Assembly (NCBI RefSeq): GCF_943193175.1
Contig: NZ_CALPDF010000032.1
Span: 1 to 53,725 of the forward strand
Direction of reading: 5' to 3'
From: Neobacillus muris
Lineage (GTDB): Bacteria; Bacillota; Bacilli; Bacillales; Cytobacillaceae
DNA length: 53,725 bases
Of the stretch, positions 1-8,653 are shown piece after piece. The notes below the pieces were generated by a model, which was not told where the DNA came from, did no database searches, and saw only the letters and a program-made list of their open reading frames with translations. The translations under genes were made by a program, and so were the position numbers. Within the stretch, counting starts at the first letter, position 1; each line of letters starts with the position of its first letter.

Positions 1-79
1 ATTATATCATATTAACGCGGTGAATTAATAAAGAATAAAGATAAAATAAAAGCTGTCGAAGGTTTTTCGACAGCCTGGG
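1..79. repeat. Left copy of 79-bp terminal inverted repeat
   Basis: Positions 1-79 are the exact reverse complement of 53531-53609; I compared them base by base and found no mismatch. The match stops at position 80 on the inner side. It may run on past the window start on the outer side, since nothing is visible there. The repeat contains a terminator-like hairpin (GCTGTCGA / TCGACAGC, about 51-74) beside an AT-rich arm. It encodes no protein that I can see. Confidence 0.95.
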
Positions 80-98
80 CAGTTTTTTAGAAACTGCC
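51..98. terminator. Tandem hairpins at left edge
   Basis: Two adjacent stem-loops: GCTGTCGA/TCGACAGC at about 51-74, and GGCAGTTT/AAACTGCC at about 78-98. On the minus strand the first is followed by a T-rich stretch, so it looks like a terminator for a transcript moving leftwards. The first hairpin is part of the terminal inverted repeat; the second is unique to this side. Confidence 0.5.
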
Positions 99-198
99 TT
101 CTTTGATTGAACTGGGAAAAGCTAAAATTATCTATTTCAAGAACCAAAGAATCGGTAATTTTCATAACCTATAGTATTTAAATAGTGAGGGTGTTGAT

Positions 199-450
199 AT
201 GAGTTACAGGGAGATACAGCACGGTCCAGTAATCGGTCAAGCATGGACCGGCAGGCATGTGATCTTGCTGCATTGTACGAATAATAATCAATTTATAAAC
301 CTTTATAAAAGTTATCATGCACCGTATGAACCGCCGCGCCCAAACTGTGCTGAAAACTTATCCCAATTGTTAAGTATCGGCTATCAGGTTGTCGCGGTTA
401 CCCCGATATCACCTAGTCATCTTCAATATCTTTTAGTATTGGAACCTTAA
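199..450 (+). CDS. Small hypothetical protein, 83 aa
   Basis: I do not recognise this protein. It starts at an ATG preceded by GAGGGTG and ends just before a good hairpin terminator at 455-486, so it looks like a real single-gene transcript. The product is soluble, has no signal peptide or membrane segment, and has a central basic and aromatic stretch (YKSYHAPYEPPRPNC, about residues 36-50). It contains two cysteines (about 26 and 50) and no paired metal-binding motif. Neighbours give no functional clue: the next gene (M20 peptidase) has its own ribosome site about 140 bp downstream. Confidence 0.6.
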   Translation: MSYREIQHGPVIGQAWTGRHVILLHCTNNNQFINLYKSYHAPYEPPRPNCAENLSQLLSIGYQVVAVTPISPSHLQYLLVLEP

Positions 451-454
451 GTAA

Positions 455-486
455 GTACTGCTCCGTAGCTTGAGTAGTACCTTTTT
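455..486 (+). terminator. Terminator after small hypothetical gene
   Basis: Stem GTACTGCTC / GAGTAGTAC (one G-U pair) with a short loop, followed by CTTTTT. It lies 5 bp after the 199-450 stop codon. Confidence 0.7.
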
Positions 487-592
487 AATAAAAAAGAAAA
501 ATGTAAAAATGAAGGTTGAGTAGAAAAAATTTAAAAAAATATCAGAATATATTAAAATATTAAAGAAGCTAAACAACAAGGAGGAAACAAAA

Positions 593-1861
593 TTGGACAC
601 TATTAGCCGAAATACAGATTCAGAACTAGTTTCAGAATCCACTAGATTGGTTTATGAGCAATTAATGGTGGATGGAAAAGTTAAGGCAGGTCTTAAATTT
701 CTTGAAAAAGATAACGAAAACACGGCTATTGAGCAAATAGCGATAACAGAAATACCTTCACCAACGTTTCAGGAGCAGAAGCGTGGCTTGGATTATCAAA
801 GAAGGCTGAAAGAATACGGACTTCAAAATGTCGAAATCGACCATCAAGGCAACGTGTTTGGAATCCGGCCAGGGACGGGAAAGGGACCGCGTTTAGTTGT
901 GAGCGGACATCTTGATACCGTCTTTCCTGCAGGAACAAATGTGAAAGCCAATAATCAGAATGGAATAATTTTCGCACCCGGTATTGCGGATGATGGAAGA
1001 GGACTAGCTTCTGTATTAACGCTGTTAAGAGCGATTGAAAAAGCAGGCATACATACAATTGGTGACATCATCTTTGGTGCGACTGTTGGAGAAGAAGGCT
1101 TGGGAGATCTAAATGGTGTGAAGGCGCTTTTTGAAAATCATAAGGATATCGACGGCTTTATTTCCATAGAACCAGGGGCTCCAGAAAGGATTATCTATCT
1201 TGCCACAGGAAGCCGGAGATATCATGTCACCTATACAGGAGCAGGCGGGCATAGTTTCAGCGATTTTGGAAAGCCAAGTGCTATTCACGCTTTGGGAAGA
1301 GCCATCGCCAAAATCAGCGATATCCAAACGCCAAGTGATCCAAAAACAACCTTTAATGTAGGAACCATCAAGGGGGGCACATCTATCAATACGATTTCAG
1401 CCAGTGCAGAAATGCTAATTGATATGCGGTCAGTTTCTCCAGCAGCATTATCGGAATTAGAAGAAAAGGTGTTGGAAATCGTAAAAAATGCTGCCAAAGA
1501 AGAAAATAAGCGCTGGGAAACTAATGAGATTCAAGTGGATATTAAGCTTGTGGGAGACAGGCCAGCTGGCACTCAGCCTAAGGAGAGTATTATCGTTCAA
1601 TCAGCTCTTGCTTCAGCTGCTGCACTAGGATTCAAACCGATTTTAGAAGAGGCAGGCAGTACCGATTCCAATGTCCCAATCAGCCTTGGAATTCCAGCAG
1701 CTACGCTTGGCGGGGGCGGAGATTTTGGCGGCTGCCATACCCTTGAGGAATACTTTGACCCGACAGATGCTTACTATGGTGTACAAAAAATCTTTTTAAC
1801 CATTCTTGGCTTGGTCGGAGTGGACAAATTAAGCCAGCCATTGTTATCAAAAAGACCATAA
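593..1861 (+). CDS. M20 family metallopeptidase (peptidase T / ArgE-like), 422 aa
   Basis: Predicted zinc-dependent exopeptidase or deacylase of the M20 family, cytoplasmic, with no signal peptide. Visible motifs: SGHLDTV (about residues 104-110, first metal ligand and nearby catalytic Asp), the bridging-metal Asp region GIADDGRG (about 130-137), the catalytic Glu and metal ligand in VGEEG (about 165-169), SIEPG at about 191, and the dimerisation (lid) domain from about 205 to 315. The length is normal for the family. The start is a TTG preceded by AAGGAGGAAACAAAA at ideal spacing, and no in-frame ATG lies nearby. An S9 peptidase follows 28 bp later on the same strand with its own GAGGAAGGGGAG site, so the two probably form a peptide-degradation operon. 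The exact substrate cannot be told from sequence. Confidence 0.9.
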   Translation: MDTISRNTDSELVSESTRLVYEQLMVDGKVKAGLKFLEKDNENTAIEQIAITEIPSPTFQEQKRGLDYQRRLKEYGLQNVEIDHQGNVFGIRPGTGKGPRLVVSGHLDTVFPAGTNVKANNQNGIIFAPGIADDGRGLASVLTLLRAIEKAGIHTIGDIIFGATVGEEGLGDLNGVKALFENHKDIDGFISIEPGAPERIIYLATGSRRYHVTYTGAGGHSFSDFGKPSAIHALGRAIAKISDIQTPSDPKTTFNVGTIKGGTSINTISASAEMLIDMRSVSPAALSELEEKVLEIVKNAAKEENKRWETNEIQVDIKLVGDRPAGTQPKESIIVQSALASAAALGFKPILEEAGSTDSNVPISLGIPAATLGGGGDFGGCHTLEEYFDPTDAYYGVQKIFLTILGLVGVDKLSQPLLSKRP

Positions 1862-1889
1862 TTTTTTACCGAGGAAGGGGAGAGCTGGA

Positions 1890-3677
1890 ATGAATATAGG
1901 GATTCAACCATTTTTGCATGTTAGGACGGCAAGTTGCCCTGTCTACCATCCCGATGGCAGCAACATTAGCTTTATAACTGATTTTACTGGATTGCCTCAA
2001 GTATGGGAGCTCAATTTAACGGGAGGATGGCCATCACAGACATCCTTTACTGAAGAAAGAATTATGTTTGTACGTTACATAGCAGGAAGTTCAAAAAGAA
2101 TAATCGGTATGGACGCAGGTGTAAATGAAAAGGAGCAGCTTTTTTTGTTGAAGGATGATGGTGAGTCACAGAAACTAACGGATTCATTAGACCATATTCA
2201 TCACTATGGCGGAAGTTCTCCTGATGGGAATTGGATCGCTTGGGCGAGCAATAGAAGGCATGCCGCTTATTTTGACATTTATATACAGAGTCTCGAAACG
2301 CATGAATTCAAGCAGGTTTTTCAAGGGGATGGCATGTTTCGTCCTTTGAGATGGTCACCTGACGGGGAAGCCTTGTTAATTGAACAGGTTAATTCCAATC
2401 TGGATAACGACCTAGGATTGCTTGATATTGCTTCTGGAAAGGTTACCTGGCTGACGCCGCATGATGGGGAGGCAAAATTTGAGCATCCAGAGTTTAATCA
2501 AGACGGCAGCCAACTATACGTGTTGACAAATAAAGGCCGTGAATTTACGGGACTAGCTGTACTTGATATTGCAACCAAAGAAATCAGCTGGCTTGACCAG
2601 CAGGATTGGGATTTGGAAGGTCTTACCATCAGCAAAGATAAGCATCGGTTAGCTTATACGGTCAATGCTGGCGGAGTATCTAAAGGGGTCCTATATCACA
2701 TAGAAGAAAAGGCTTTTGAAACCTGGCAGATGCCAATGGGAGTTATTTCGGAATTAACTTTCTCTCCTGACAATCTGAAATTGGCCTTTGTCTTTAACGG
2801 TCCTGCCCAACCATCTGATATATGGGAACTTGATATTCAAACGAAACAAACAAAACGGCTTACGTTTGTTTCAAGACTGCCGATTGTGGAAGAACAGTTG
2901 GTCGAACCGGAGTTAATCACGTACCAATCGTTTGATGGACTGGAGGTTCCTGCGTTTTATTACAAACCAAAACAGGCTTCAGGGAAATTACCAGTTGTCG
3001 TTTTTGTTCATGGCGGGCCGGAATCGCAAATCCGAGCGGTTTATAACCCATTTCTTCAATATTTCATCAACCGTGGTTATGCTGTGTGTACACCGAACGT
3101 AAGGGGAAGTTCAGGATATGGAAAGACTTATATCCATTTGGATGATGTAAGAAAACGAATGGATTCTGTCAAGGATTTAACGGTCTTGGTGGAATGGCTG
3201 AAGGAAAATGGGAATGCAGATCCTGAAAAAATCGCCGTTATGGGACGCAGTTACGGAGGGTTTATGGTTCTTGCAGCGATCACACACTATCCTTCTCTTT
3301 GGGCGGCTGCCATTGATATAGTCGGAATATCAAGTTTTAAGACATTCCTCGAAAACACTAGTGTTTGGCGCCGGAAACTGAGGGAAGCGGAATACGGAAG
3401 CATTGAAACGGATGGGGAGTTTTTCGATGAAATTGACCCGATTCACCGGACCAATGACATTGAATGTCCAGTTATGATGCTTCATGGAGCGAATGACCCG
3501 CGTGTGCCAATTGAAGAAACGGAGCAGATAGTAAAGGAATTAAAGGACAGAAATCATCCGGTTCACTATATTCGCTTTGAAGACGAGGGACATTTCTTTG
3601 TAAAGCTTCAAAATAATATTACAGCCTATACAGGTGTTGCTGATTTCCTTGATGAGCATATAGGGAAAGCTGAATAA
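1890..3677 (+). CDS. S9 family serine peptidase (acylaminoacyl/prolyl oligopeptidase type), 595 aa
   Basis: Predicted cytoplasmic serine peptidase that trims oligopeptides. Residues about 1-330 are a TolB/WD40-like beta-propeller with repeated SPDG/SPDN turns (about 110, 156, 292). Residues about 340-595 are an alpha/beta-hydrolase domain. The catalytic triad is visible: Ser454 in GRSYGGF, Asp536 in HGANDPRVP and His568 in DEGHFF; the oxyanion-side motif HGGPESQ is at about 374-380. There is no signal peptide. It is probably co-transcribed with the upstream M20 peptidase, and a strong terminator follows at 3683-3712. Which S9 subfamily it belongs to is not certain; the domain order best fits the YuxL/acylaminoacyl-peptidase group. 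Confidence 0.92.
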   Translation: MNIGIQPFLHVRTASCPVYHPDGSNISFITDFTGLPQVWELNLTGGWPSQTSFTEERIMFVRYIAGSSKRIIGMDAGVNEKEQLFLLKDDGESQKLTDSLDHIHHYGGSSPDGNWIAWASNRRHAAYFDIYIQSLETHEFKQVFQGDGMFRPLRWSPDGEALLIEQVNSNLDNDLGLLDIASGKVTWLTPHDGEAKFEHPEFNQDGSQLYVLTNKGREFTGLAVLDIATKEISWLDQQDWDLEGLTISKDKHRLAYTVNAGGVSKGVLYHIEEKAFETWQMPMGVISELTFSPDNLKLAFVFNGPAQPSDIWELDIQTKQTKRLTFVSRLPIVEEQLVEPELITYQSFDGLEVPAFYYKPKQASGKLPVVVFVHGGPESQIRAVYNPFLQYFINRGYAVCTPNVRGSSGYGKTYIHLDDVRKRMDSVKDLTVLVEWLKENGNADPEKIAVMGRSYGGFMVLAAITHYPSLWAAAIDIVGISSFKTFLENTSVWRRKLREAEYGSIETDGEFFDEIDPIHRTNDIECPVMMLHGANDPRVPIEETEQIVKELKDRNHPVHYIRFEDEGHFFVKLQNNITAYTGVADFLDEHIGKAE

Positions 3678-3682
3678 AGTTT

Positions 3683-3712
3683 AGACCCGCAAGTTTTTAT
3701 GCGGGTCTTTTT
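3683..3712 (+). terminator. Rho-independent terminator after S9 peptidase
   Basis: Stem AGACCCGC / GCGGGTCT with an AT-rich loop, followed by TTTTT. Confidence 0.85.
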
Positions 3713-4031
3713 CTATCTTCAAATACATTTTTTGAATGATAAATCAGAAAATTCCATAAACATTTTCTTGGATGAAGCAACCGTGTGCTATAATTAAAAA
3801 ACTTAACAAAACTTAATAAAACATAACAAAAACAAACTATACTAGATAATTAGTGATAAAAAGCATAGCCACAAATATACTACTTAATTCATACTAGTAA
3901 TAGTTTTAATGTGAGTCTTCGTTTGAATCTCATTAAATGTTTTTTAATAAATGATGGGAACGACTATATCATTACATAAAGGGTTATTACGTTATTTTGT
4001 AAAAAAGAACCAATAGAGAGGGTGGAATCGG
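3713..4031. other. AT-rich intergenic region upstream of the Ig/ABC operon
   Basis: About 320 bp without a gene. It should hold the promoter of the 4032-10136 operon. I see runs of AAC/TTAA (about 3800-3835) and short imperfect inverted repeats, for example AATGAT/ATCATT at about 3952-3975. I found no convincing Fur box, cobalamin riboswitch B12-box or other named leader. The ribosome site of the first gene (GAGAGGGTGG) ends the region. Confidence 0.5.
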
Positions 4032-4934
4032 ATGGGAAACCGGAAACATTTTCATGTGCTAAAAGTAGGTATACTAGCGTTTTTTCTGGTGCTTTCAAGT
4101 TTTATGATGAGTCAGAAAGCGTTTGCGGAGGGTGACGGAACCGGTGGCGGTAAAGCAGAAGGCTTAATGTTGGTGTCATCTTCAATTAATGATGGGGCCG
4201 TCGGTGTTCCAGTGAAGCCTGAAATCAAGTTAACCTTTAGTAAGAATATTGTCAATATGACTGTCAATGAAAATAATAAAAAGTGTTTTTCAATACAGAA
4301 TTCAGCAGGTGGCATTGTTCCTATCAATGTCATCTTTGCAGACGATCAAATTGATTTTGCAGGACGAAATGATGCCATTATTACTCCGAAAGCAAATCTA
4401 TCTCAAGCTGAGACTTATCATTTAATAATCAGTGAAAACCTAAAGTCAAAAAGTGGTGTAGCTACAGGCAAGGAAATCAGAATTACCTTTACTACTGAAG
4501 GAACAAAACCTTCTGTTGATAGTTCTGCAAGCGCACAAACCACAGCAAAGTCATCCGCTCCTGTTCCAAAGGTTGAGACTCAGCAGCCTGCCGCCAATAA
4601 CACCAATCAAGTGCAGGTAAACACATCCGCACCTGTGGCGAATGCAGCAGAGACAAAAACAGAAACACAAACACAAACAGAAACAAGTGAAAGTAATACG
4701 GGCAGCGAACAGCAAACCAATACCGACATTCAAGAAACTGTTCCTTCCCAAACAAATTTGGAGTCTGAGAAACCAACCCCTTATGAGGCAGCGGAGACCA
4801 TAAATACTAAAAATAATATTGAAAATCAGTCTAGTGAGAAGAATATCTTTTTACCGGCAGTGGGGATTTCTTTCATCGTAATATTAGCTGCTGTAATTAT
4901 TTATATTTACAAAAAGAAGAAAAGAGCGGTATAG
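4032..4934 (+). CDS. Secreted membrane-anchored Ig-like (Big_5) surface protein, 300 aa
   Basis: N-terminal signal peptide (about residues 1-32, ending near AFA), a short Gly-rich segment, then one Big_5/SbsA-type Ig-like domain (about 38-155, with SSSINDGAVGVPVKPEIKLT and FTKE/FTTEG-type strands). A long Ser/Thr/Gln/Asn-rich linker (about 160-265) probably spans the cell wall. A C-terminal hydrophobic helix (about 272-293) is followed by KKKKRAV, so the tail stays membrane-anchored. LPAVG just before the helix only loosely resembles a sortase signal. It is the first gene of an operon with a FecCD-type ABC importer, a TiaS-like protein and a second Ig protein. I infer an extracellular binding or scaffold role for the importer. 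The ligand is unknown. Confidence 0.8.
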   Translation: MGNRKHFHVLKVGILAFFLVLSSFMMSQKAFAEGDGTGGGKAEGLMLVSSSINDGAVGVPVKPEIKLTFSKNIVNMTVNENNKKCFSIQNSAGGIVPINVIFADDQIDFAGRNDAIITPKANLSQAETYHLIISENLKSKSGVATGKEIRITFTTEGTKPSVDSSASAQTTAKSSAPVPKVETQQPAANNTNQVQVNTSAPVANAAETKTETQTQTETSESNTGSEQQTNTDIQETVPSQTNLESEKPTPYEAAETINTKNNIENQSSEKNIFLPAVGISFIVILAAVIIYIYKKKKRAV

Positions 4935-4956
4935 GATACCTTTCAATAGTAAGAAG

Positions 4957-5970
4957 GTGGCAGAAATTAAGAAGTCAATTGTTATATTTAGTTTGATCAC
5001 TGGGCCCATCCTTTGTATCTTCTTTTCCATGCTGCTGGGCAGGTATCCTTTAAATGCAGCTGACGTTTTTGGTGTCCTATTGTATAAGCTTGGCATATCG
5101 GAACACGGTACCACGGAGATGGCGGCCTCAATAGTCCTTGACATAAGATTGCCTCGTGCCATATTAGGGGCTTTGGTAGGAGCAAGTCTTGCAGTAAGCG
5201 GTGCCGCATTCCAAGGGGTTTTTCGTAATCCGCTGGTAAGTTCAAGCATTTTAGGAGTCAGTCCTGGTGCAGGGTTTGGTGCTGCTCTAGCAATACTGCT
5301 TTTCAATAATAGTGTCATGATTTATATTTTTTCATTCAGCTTTGGCATTACAGCTGTGATTCTAAGCTATTTTATTGGGAGAAGCTATAAAACAACACCA
5401 GCAGTCATGCTCGTTTTAGGCGGTACGATCGTATCATCAGTATTCTCAGCTCTTATATCCTTAGTTAAATATTGGGCTGACCCGTATGATCAGCTGCCTA
5501 AAATTACATTCTGGCTAATGGGAAGTTTAGCAAGTGCAAGTTACAAGGATATTATGATTGCTGGCTTGCCGATGGTGCTGGGGATGACGGGGCTGCTTGC
5601 CATCCGATGGCAAATAAATATTTTATCAATGGGTGATAAAGAAGCAAGGTCGTTAGGTGTGAATTTAGTTTTTTTAAAAGGAATGTTAATTGCTTGCGCC
5701 ACCTTGGCTACCGCTGGCGCAGTTTGTGTCAGCGGCATCATTGGATGGGTTGGGCTAATTATCCCCCATATTTGCAGAATGCTTGTAGGGAATGATAATC
5801 GGTTATTAATTCCAACAAGTTTATCGATAGGGGCTTGTTATTTAGTCTTGATCGATCTTATATCAAGGAATTTAACAGGCTCTGAAATACCTTTAGGCAT
5901 TTTAACAGCAATTATTGGATCTCCGTTCTTTGTTTACCTATTAAAACGCAAAGCAGGGGGATGGTCATAG
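4957..5970 (+). CDS. FecCD/BtuC-family ABC transporter permease, about 337 aa
   Basis: Integral membrane permease of the iron-siderophore/heme/cobalamin importer class. About ten hydrophobic segments fill the chain. Family signatures include LDIRLPRAILGALVGASLAVSGAAFQG (about residues 61-87), the GAxFG-like loop region, and near the C-terminus the coupling region GIIGWVGLIIPHICRMLVGND. Length is normal. The start is unclear: the GTG at 4957 lies inside the only ribosome-like sequence (AAGAAGGTGG, 4951-4960), so a rare ATT at 4966 or a later codon may be used. It lies 22 bp after the Ig gene; the ATPase gene starts 1 bp after its stop. The substrate class is inferred from the family only. Confidence 0.9.
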   Translation: MAEIKKSIVIFSLITGPILCIFFSMLLGRYPLNAADVFGVLLYKLGISEHGTTEMAASIVLDIRLPRAILGALVGASLAVSGAAFQGVFRNPLVSSSILGVSPGAGFGAALAILLFNNSVMIYIFSFSFGITAVILSYFIGRSYKTTPAVMLVLGGTIVSSVFSALISLVKYWADPYDQLPKITFWLMGSLASASYKDIMIAGLPMVLGMTGLLAIRWQINILSMGDKEARSLGVNLVFLKGMLIACATLATAGAVCVSGIIGWVGLIIPHICRMLVGNDNRLLIPTSLSIGACYLVLIDLISRNLTGSEIPLGILTAIIGSPFFVYLLKRKAGGWS

Positions 5971-5971
5971 G

Positions 5972-6784
5972 ATGGCAGTTTTAAAAATAGAGAACTTAAG
6001 CTTCGGTTATGAAAAAACAACTATCTTTAACCACATAAGCTTCGAAATTGAAACTGGCGGGATTTTCTGCTTGTTTGGCCCAAATGGCTGTGGTAAATCA
6101 ACGTTAATCGAATGTATTCTAGGGTCACTAAAGCCGGCTGAAGGGCAAATTTTATTAAACAATCAATCTATCAATAAAATAAAACCAGTAGAGCTGGCAA
6201 AGAGCATTGGGTATGTCCCTCAAAGCCATACGAAAAATTTTCCGTATAAGGTGATAGACGTTGTCATTATGGGGAGAGCAGCGTACACCGGGACATTTTC
6301 TCCTCCTTCCCATGAGGATAGGCTGATAGCAGAAAGGGCTTTAGACACTCTGGGATTAATTCATTTAAAAGAGAAACCTTATACGCAGCTAAGCGGCGGG
6401 CAAACACAGCTGGTGATGCTTGCAAGAGCTTTAACACAGGAAACACCCATCATCTTAATGGACGAACCGACAGCCCATTTAGACTTTCGTCATGAGTTAA
6501 TGATTTTAGAAACCATTGTGAATTTAATTAGAGAGAAAAATATCTCTATTATCATGGCGACCCACTTCCCAAACCATGCCTTTTATTTTGAAAATTGCGG
6601 GATTAGCACGAAGGTGGCCTTAATGAATAATCAAGTTTTTGAAGCAGTTGGAAATCCCGTCGAGGTTTTAACTGAAGCGAATATGTTAAAGACATTTCAA
6701 ATTCATTCAAAATTAATGTCCTCTAAGACCGATGATCAAAGAGAGGTGAAGGGACTTATTCCAATTGAGCTAGCAAGGAGGTGA
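5972..6784 (+). CDS. ABC transporter ATP-binding protein (FecE/BtuD type), 270 aa
   Basis: Cytoplasmic ATPase of the importer. Walker A FGPNGCGKST at about residues 34-43, Q-loop at YVPQSH (about 82), signature LSGGQTQLVMLARAL (about 141-155), Walker B IILMDEPTAHLD (about 161-172) and H-switch ATHFPNH (about 197). The start ATG follows the permease stop by 1 bp, implying translational coupling. The last codons overlap the ribosome site AAGGAGGTGA of the next gene. About 20 C-terminal residues run past the usual ATPase core. Confidence 0.95.
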   Translation: MAVLKIENLSFGYEKTTIFNHISFEIETGGIFCLFGPNGCGKSTLIECILGSLKPAEGQILLNNQSINKIKPVELAKSIGYVPQSHTKNFPYKVIDVVIMGRAAYTGTFSPPSHEDRLIAERALDTLGLIHLKEKPYTQLSGGQTQLVMLARALTQETPIILMDEPTAHLDFRHELMILETIVNLIREKNISIIMATHFPNHAFYFENCGISTKVALMNNQVFEAVGNPVEVLTEANMLKTFQIHSKLMSSKTDDQREVKGLIPIELARR

Positions 6785-6788
6785 CGTT

Positions 6789-7874
6789 TTGAATACGAAG
6801 AAAAAAGTTCAGCTGTGCTTGATTTTATTTTTTGTGTACCTTATTTTAGCAGCATGTTCAAATGCTGAAGCCCAAAAGTCTGACAATTTGGACAGCGGAA
6901 AAAATATTGTCGTCGATTATTTGGGACGCTCAGTTTCCCTACCTAAAAAGGTCAATCGCATTGCTTGTCTATATGCCTATACCGGGCATGTCGTTACCAT
7001 GTTAGGGGATGGAAATAAAATAGTTGCTGTTAATAATGGTTTAAAGCGGGATACCCTCTTACTTGAAATCAATCCTGCAATAGAGGACGCTTCCGTCCCG
7101 AATATTAGCGGCAAAATTAATATAGAGGAGCTTGCCAAGGCAAATCCTGATCTGGTTTTTATTCAAGAGGAAACCGTCAAAGATGATGGGGAAGTAAGAA
7201 AACTTGAGGAGTTAAAGATTCCTTATTTGGTTGTTAGCTTTCATTCGGTTAAGGAACAGCAGCAATCGATCGACATGATCGGAAGAGCTATTGGACGGGA
7301 AGACAAGGCAGATAAGTTTAACCGTTTTTATAATGAAATTATTCAGCAGGTTTCAGAAAAAGTGAAAGATATTCCTGAAAAAGACAGGATTAAAGTCTAT
7401 CATTCTGTCATGGAAGCCACTAGGACAGACCCGGTTGACTCTTTGCCAGCTGAATGGATTAGGCTGGCAGGAGCCATTGATGTTTCTGCTGGTGAGGATT
7501 TAAAACTAATCGAAAATAAGTATTTTGCGAACTTAGAACAGATATTGCTTTGGGATTCGGATGTGATTCTTGTCAATGAAGATGGGGTCGCCGACTATAT
7601 TCTAAATAATAGTCAGTGGCAAACCCTAAAAGCTGTTAAAGAGAAAAAAGTCTATCAACTGCCTAATGGTGTTTCCCGCTGGGGGCATCCGGGAGGCTTG
7701 GAAACCCCGCTTGCCATTTTATGGACAGCCAAAACCTTGTATCCTGATAAGTTTGAAGACACAGATATGGAAGGAATGACAGAAAAATTCTATAAAGATT
7801 TTTTTGACTATAAACCGAGAAAGTCTGAAGTTGAAAAAATCTTGACGGGCAAAGATATGCGGTTAGCCAAATAA
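6789..7874 (+). CDS. ABC transporter substrate-binding lipoprotein (FhuD/BtuF fold), 361 aa
   Basis: Extracellular solute-binding lipoprotein. The signal peptide ends in the lipobox LAAC (about residues 20-23), so it is anchored by its diacylglyceryl cysteine. The mature part has the helical-backbone class III binding-protein pattern: VVDYLGRSVSLPKKVNRIACL (strand and loop before the first lobe), ELAKANPDLVFI (about 117-128), and the second lobe ending in RWGHPGGLETPLAILW (about 298-313). This last motif is typical of a subgroup of COG0614 proteins of Gram-positives and methanogens whose ligands are mostly unproven. The start is TTG with AAGGAGGTGA spaced correctly. The ligand could be an iron chelate, corrinoid or another metal complex. 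Confidence 0.9.
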   Translation: MNTKKKVQLCLILFFVYLILAACSNAEAQKSDNLDSGKNIVVDYLGRSVSLPKKVNRIACLYAYTGHVVTMLGDGNKIVAVNNGLKRDTLLLEINPAIEDASVPNISGKINIEELAKANPDLVFIQEETVKDDGEVRKLEELKIPYLVVSFHSVKEQQQSIDMIGRAIGREDKADKFNRFYNEIIQQVSEKVKDIPEKDRIKVYHSVMEATRTDPVDSLPAEWIRLAGAIDVSAGEDLKLIENKYFANLEQILLWDSDVILVNEDGVADYILNNSQWQTLKAVKEKKVYQLPNGVSRWGHPGGLETPLAILWTAKTLYPDKFEDTDMEGMTEKFYKDFFDYKPRKSEVEKILTGKDMRLAK

Positions 7875-7894
7875 GTATAGAAATGAGGATAATC

Positions 7895-8641
7895 ATGAAA
7901 ATTTTCCTATGTATCGATGACACAGATAATATTGAAAGTAAAGGGACGGGGTCTATCGCCAGCGAGATTGCTGGAGTAATAGAAACAAGCGGCTGGGGAA
8001 ACTGTCAAAGTATTACCCGCCACCAATTGCTCGTACATCCTGATGTGCCATATACATCTCACAATAGTTCTATGTGCTTTACTGCCGAAATCAAAGAAGA
8101 ATGCCTAGAGTCTGTCATCCAAGGTGCTATTCTCCAGTTAGAGGCAGAAAGTGCAGAAGGTTCGGACCCAGGCTTATGTGTGGTGATGCCCGAACGCCTA
8201 ACACAGCTGCAGCAACACGAAATCGTTGAGTTCGGGTTAAAAGCAAAACGTGAAGTCCTAACAAAAGAACAAGCCTATCAGCTTGCAGAAAGCTTATCTA
8301 TTCATCTTTCAGAGCATGGAGGTACTGGACAAGGGGTCATTGGAGCTTTAGCTGGAGTTGGTTTAAGGTTAACGGGCAATGATGGAAGATTTAAAGGACA
8401 CCATAAATTGAAATCTGACAAACTGACCGTTACTGTTCAAGAAATACTTGATGAGACAAGCATAGAAATGATTCGAACCGAGTCTGGTCTCATTCTGGAT
8501 CATGACCAAAAAGTTAGAGTAGGAGATAAACTTAAAAGTGTTTTCCTGAATCAAAAGCCGGTTCTTCTGGTTGAGCCTGCAAATTTTGATGGGGAGACCA
8601 TGTGGCAGCCAAGCATGGGAGGAACACTTAAAAAATATTAA
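7895..8641 (+). CDS. Stand-alone TiaS-like protein (tRNA-Ile2 agmatinylcytidine synthetase-related)
   Basis: About 248 aa. The N-terminus CIDDTDNIESKGTGSIASEI matches the archaeal TiaS kinase-like start, with the conserved DDTD acidic motif (about residues 6-9) and GTGS loop. A second signature, GGTGQGVIGALAGVGLRLTG (about 146-165), also fits TiaS. It lacks the C-terminal tRNA-binding (OB and zinc) domains of archaeal TiaS, so tRNA modification is unlikely to be its job here. Bacteria modify this tRNA with TilS instead (established knowledge). I chose ATG 7895 because GAGG sits 6 nt upstream; an earlier ATG at 7883 lacks a site. It lies 20 bp after the binding-protein gene, within the importer operon. 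The role is unknown; ATP-dependent modification of the imported ligand is one inference. Confidence 0.75.
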   Translation: MKIFLCIDDTDNIESKGTGSIASEIAGVIETSGWGNCQSITRHQLLVHPDVPYTSHNSSMCFTAEIKEECLESVIQGAILQLEAESAEGSDPGLCVVMPERLTQLQQHEIVEFGLKAKREVLTKEQAYQLAESLSIHLSEHGGTGQGVIGALAGVGLRLTGNDGRFKGHHKLKSDKLTVTVQEILDETSIEMIRTESGLILDHDQKVRVGDKLKSVFLNQKPVLLVEPANFDGETMWQPSMGGTLKKY

Positions 8642-8653
8642 ACAGAGGTGCTT

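Noticed and set aside
3840..3870. Fur-box-like GATAATTAGTGATAA upstream of the Ig/ABC operon
   Set aside because: Only the first half matches the 7-1-7 Fur consensus; the second half has too many mismatches.
3713..4031. Possible cobalamin riboswitch before a FecCD-type importer
   Set aside because: No B12-box or GCCACTG-type core could be found.
4492..4776. Long minus-strand open frame inside the Ig protein gene (Phe/Leu/Cys-rich)
   Set aside because: It is the complement of the repetitive Thr/Glu/Gln-rich linker; no ribosome site and low complexity.
4860..4934. LPAVG in the first Ig protein as a sortase signal
   Set aside because: The Thr essential for sortase cleavage is replaced by Val; a membrane anchor is the safer call.
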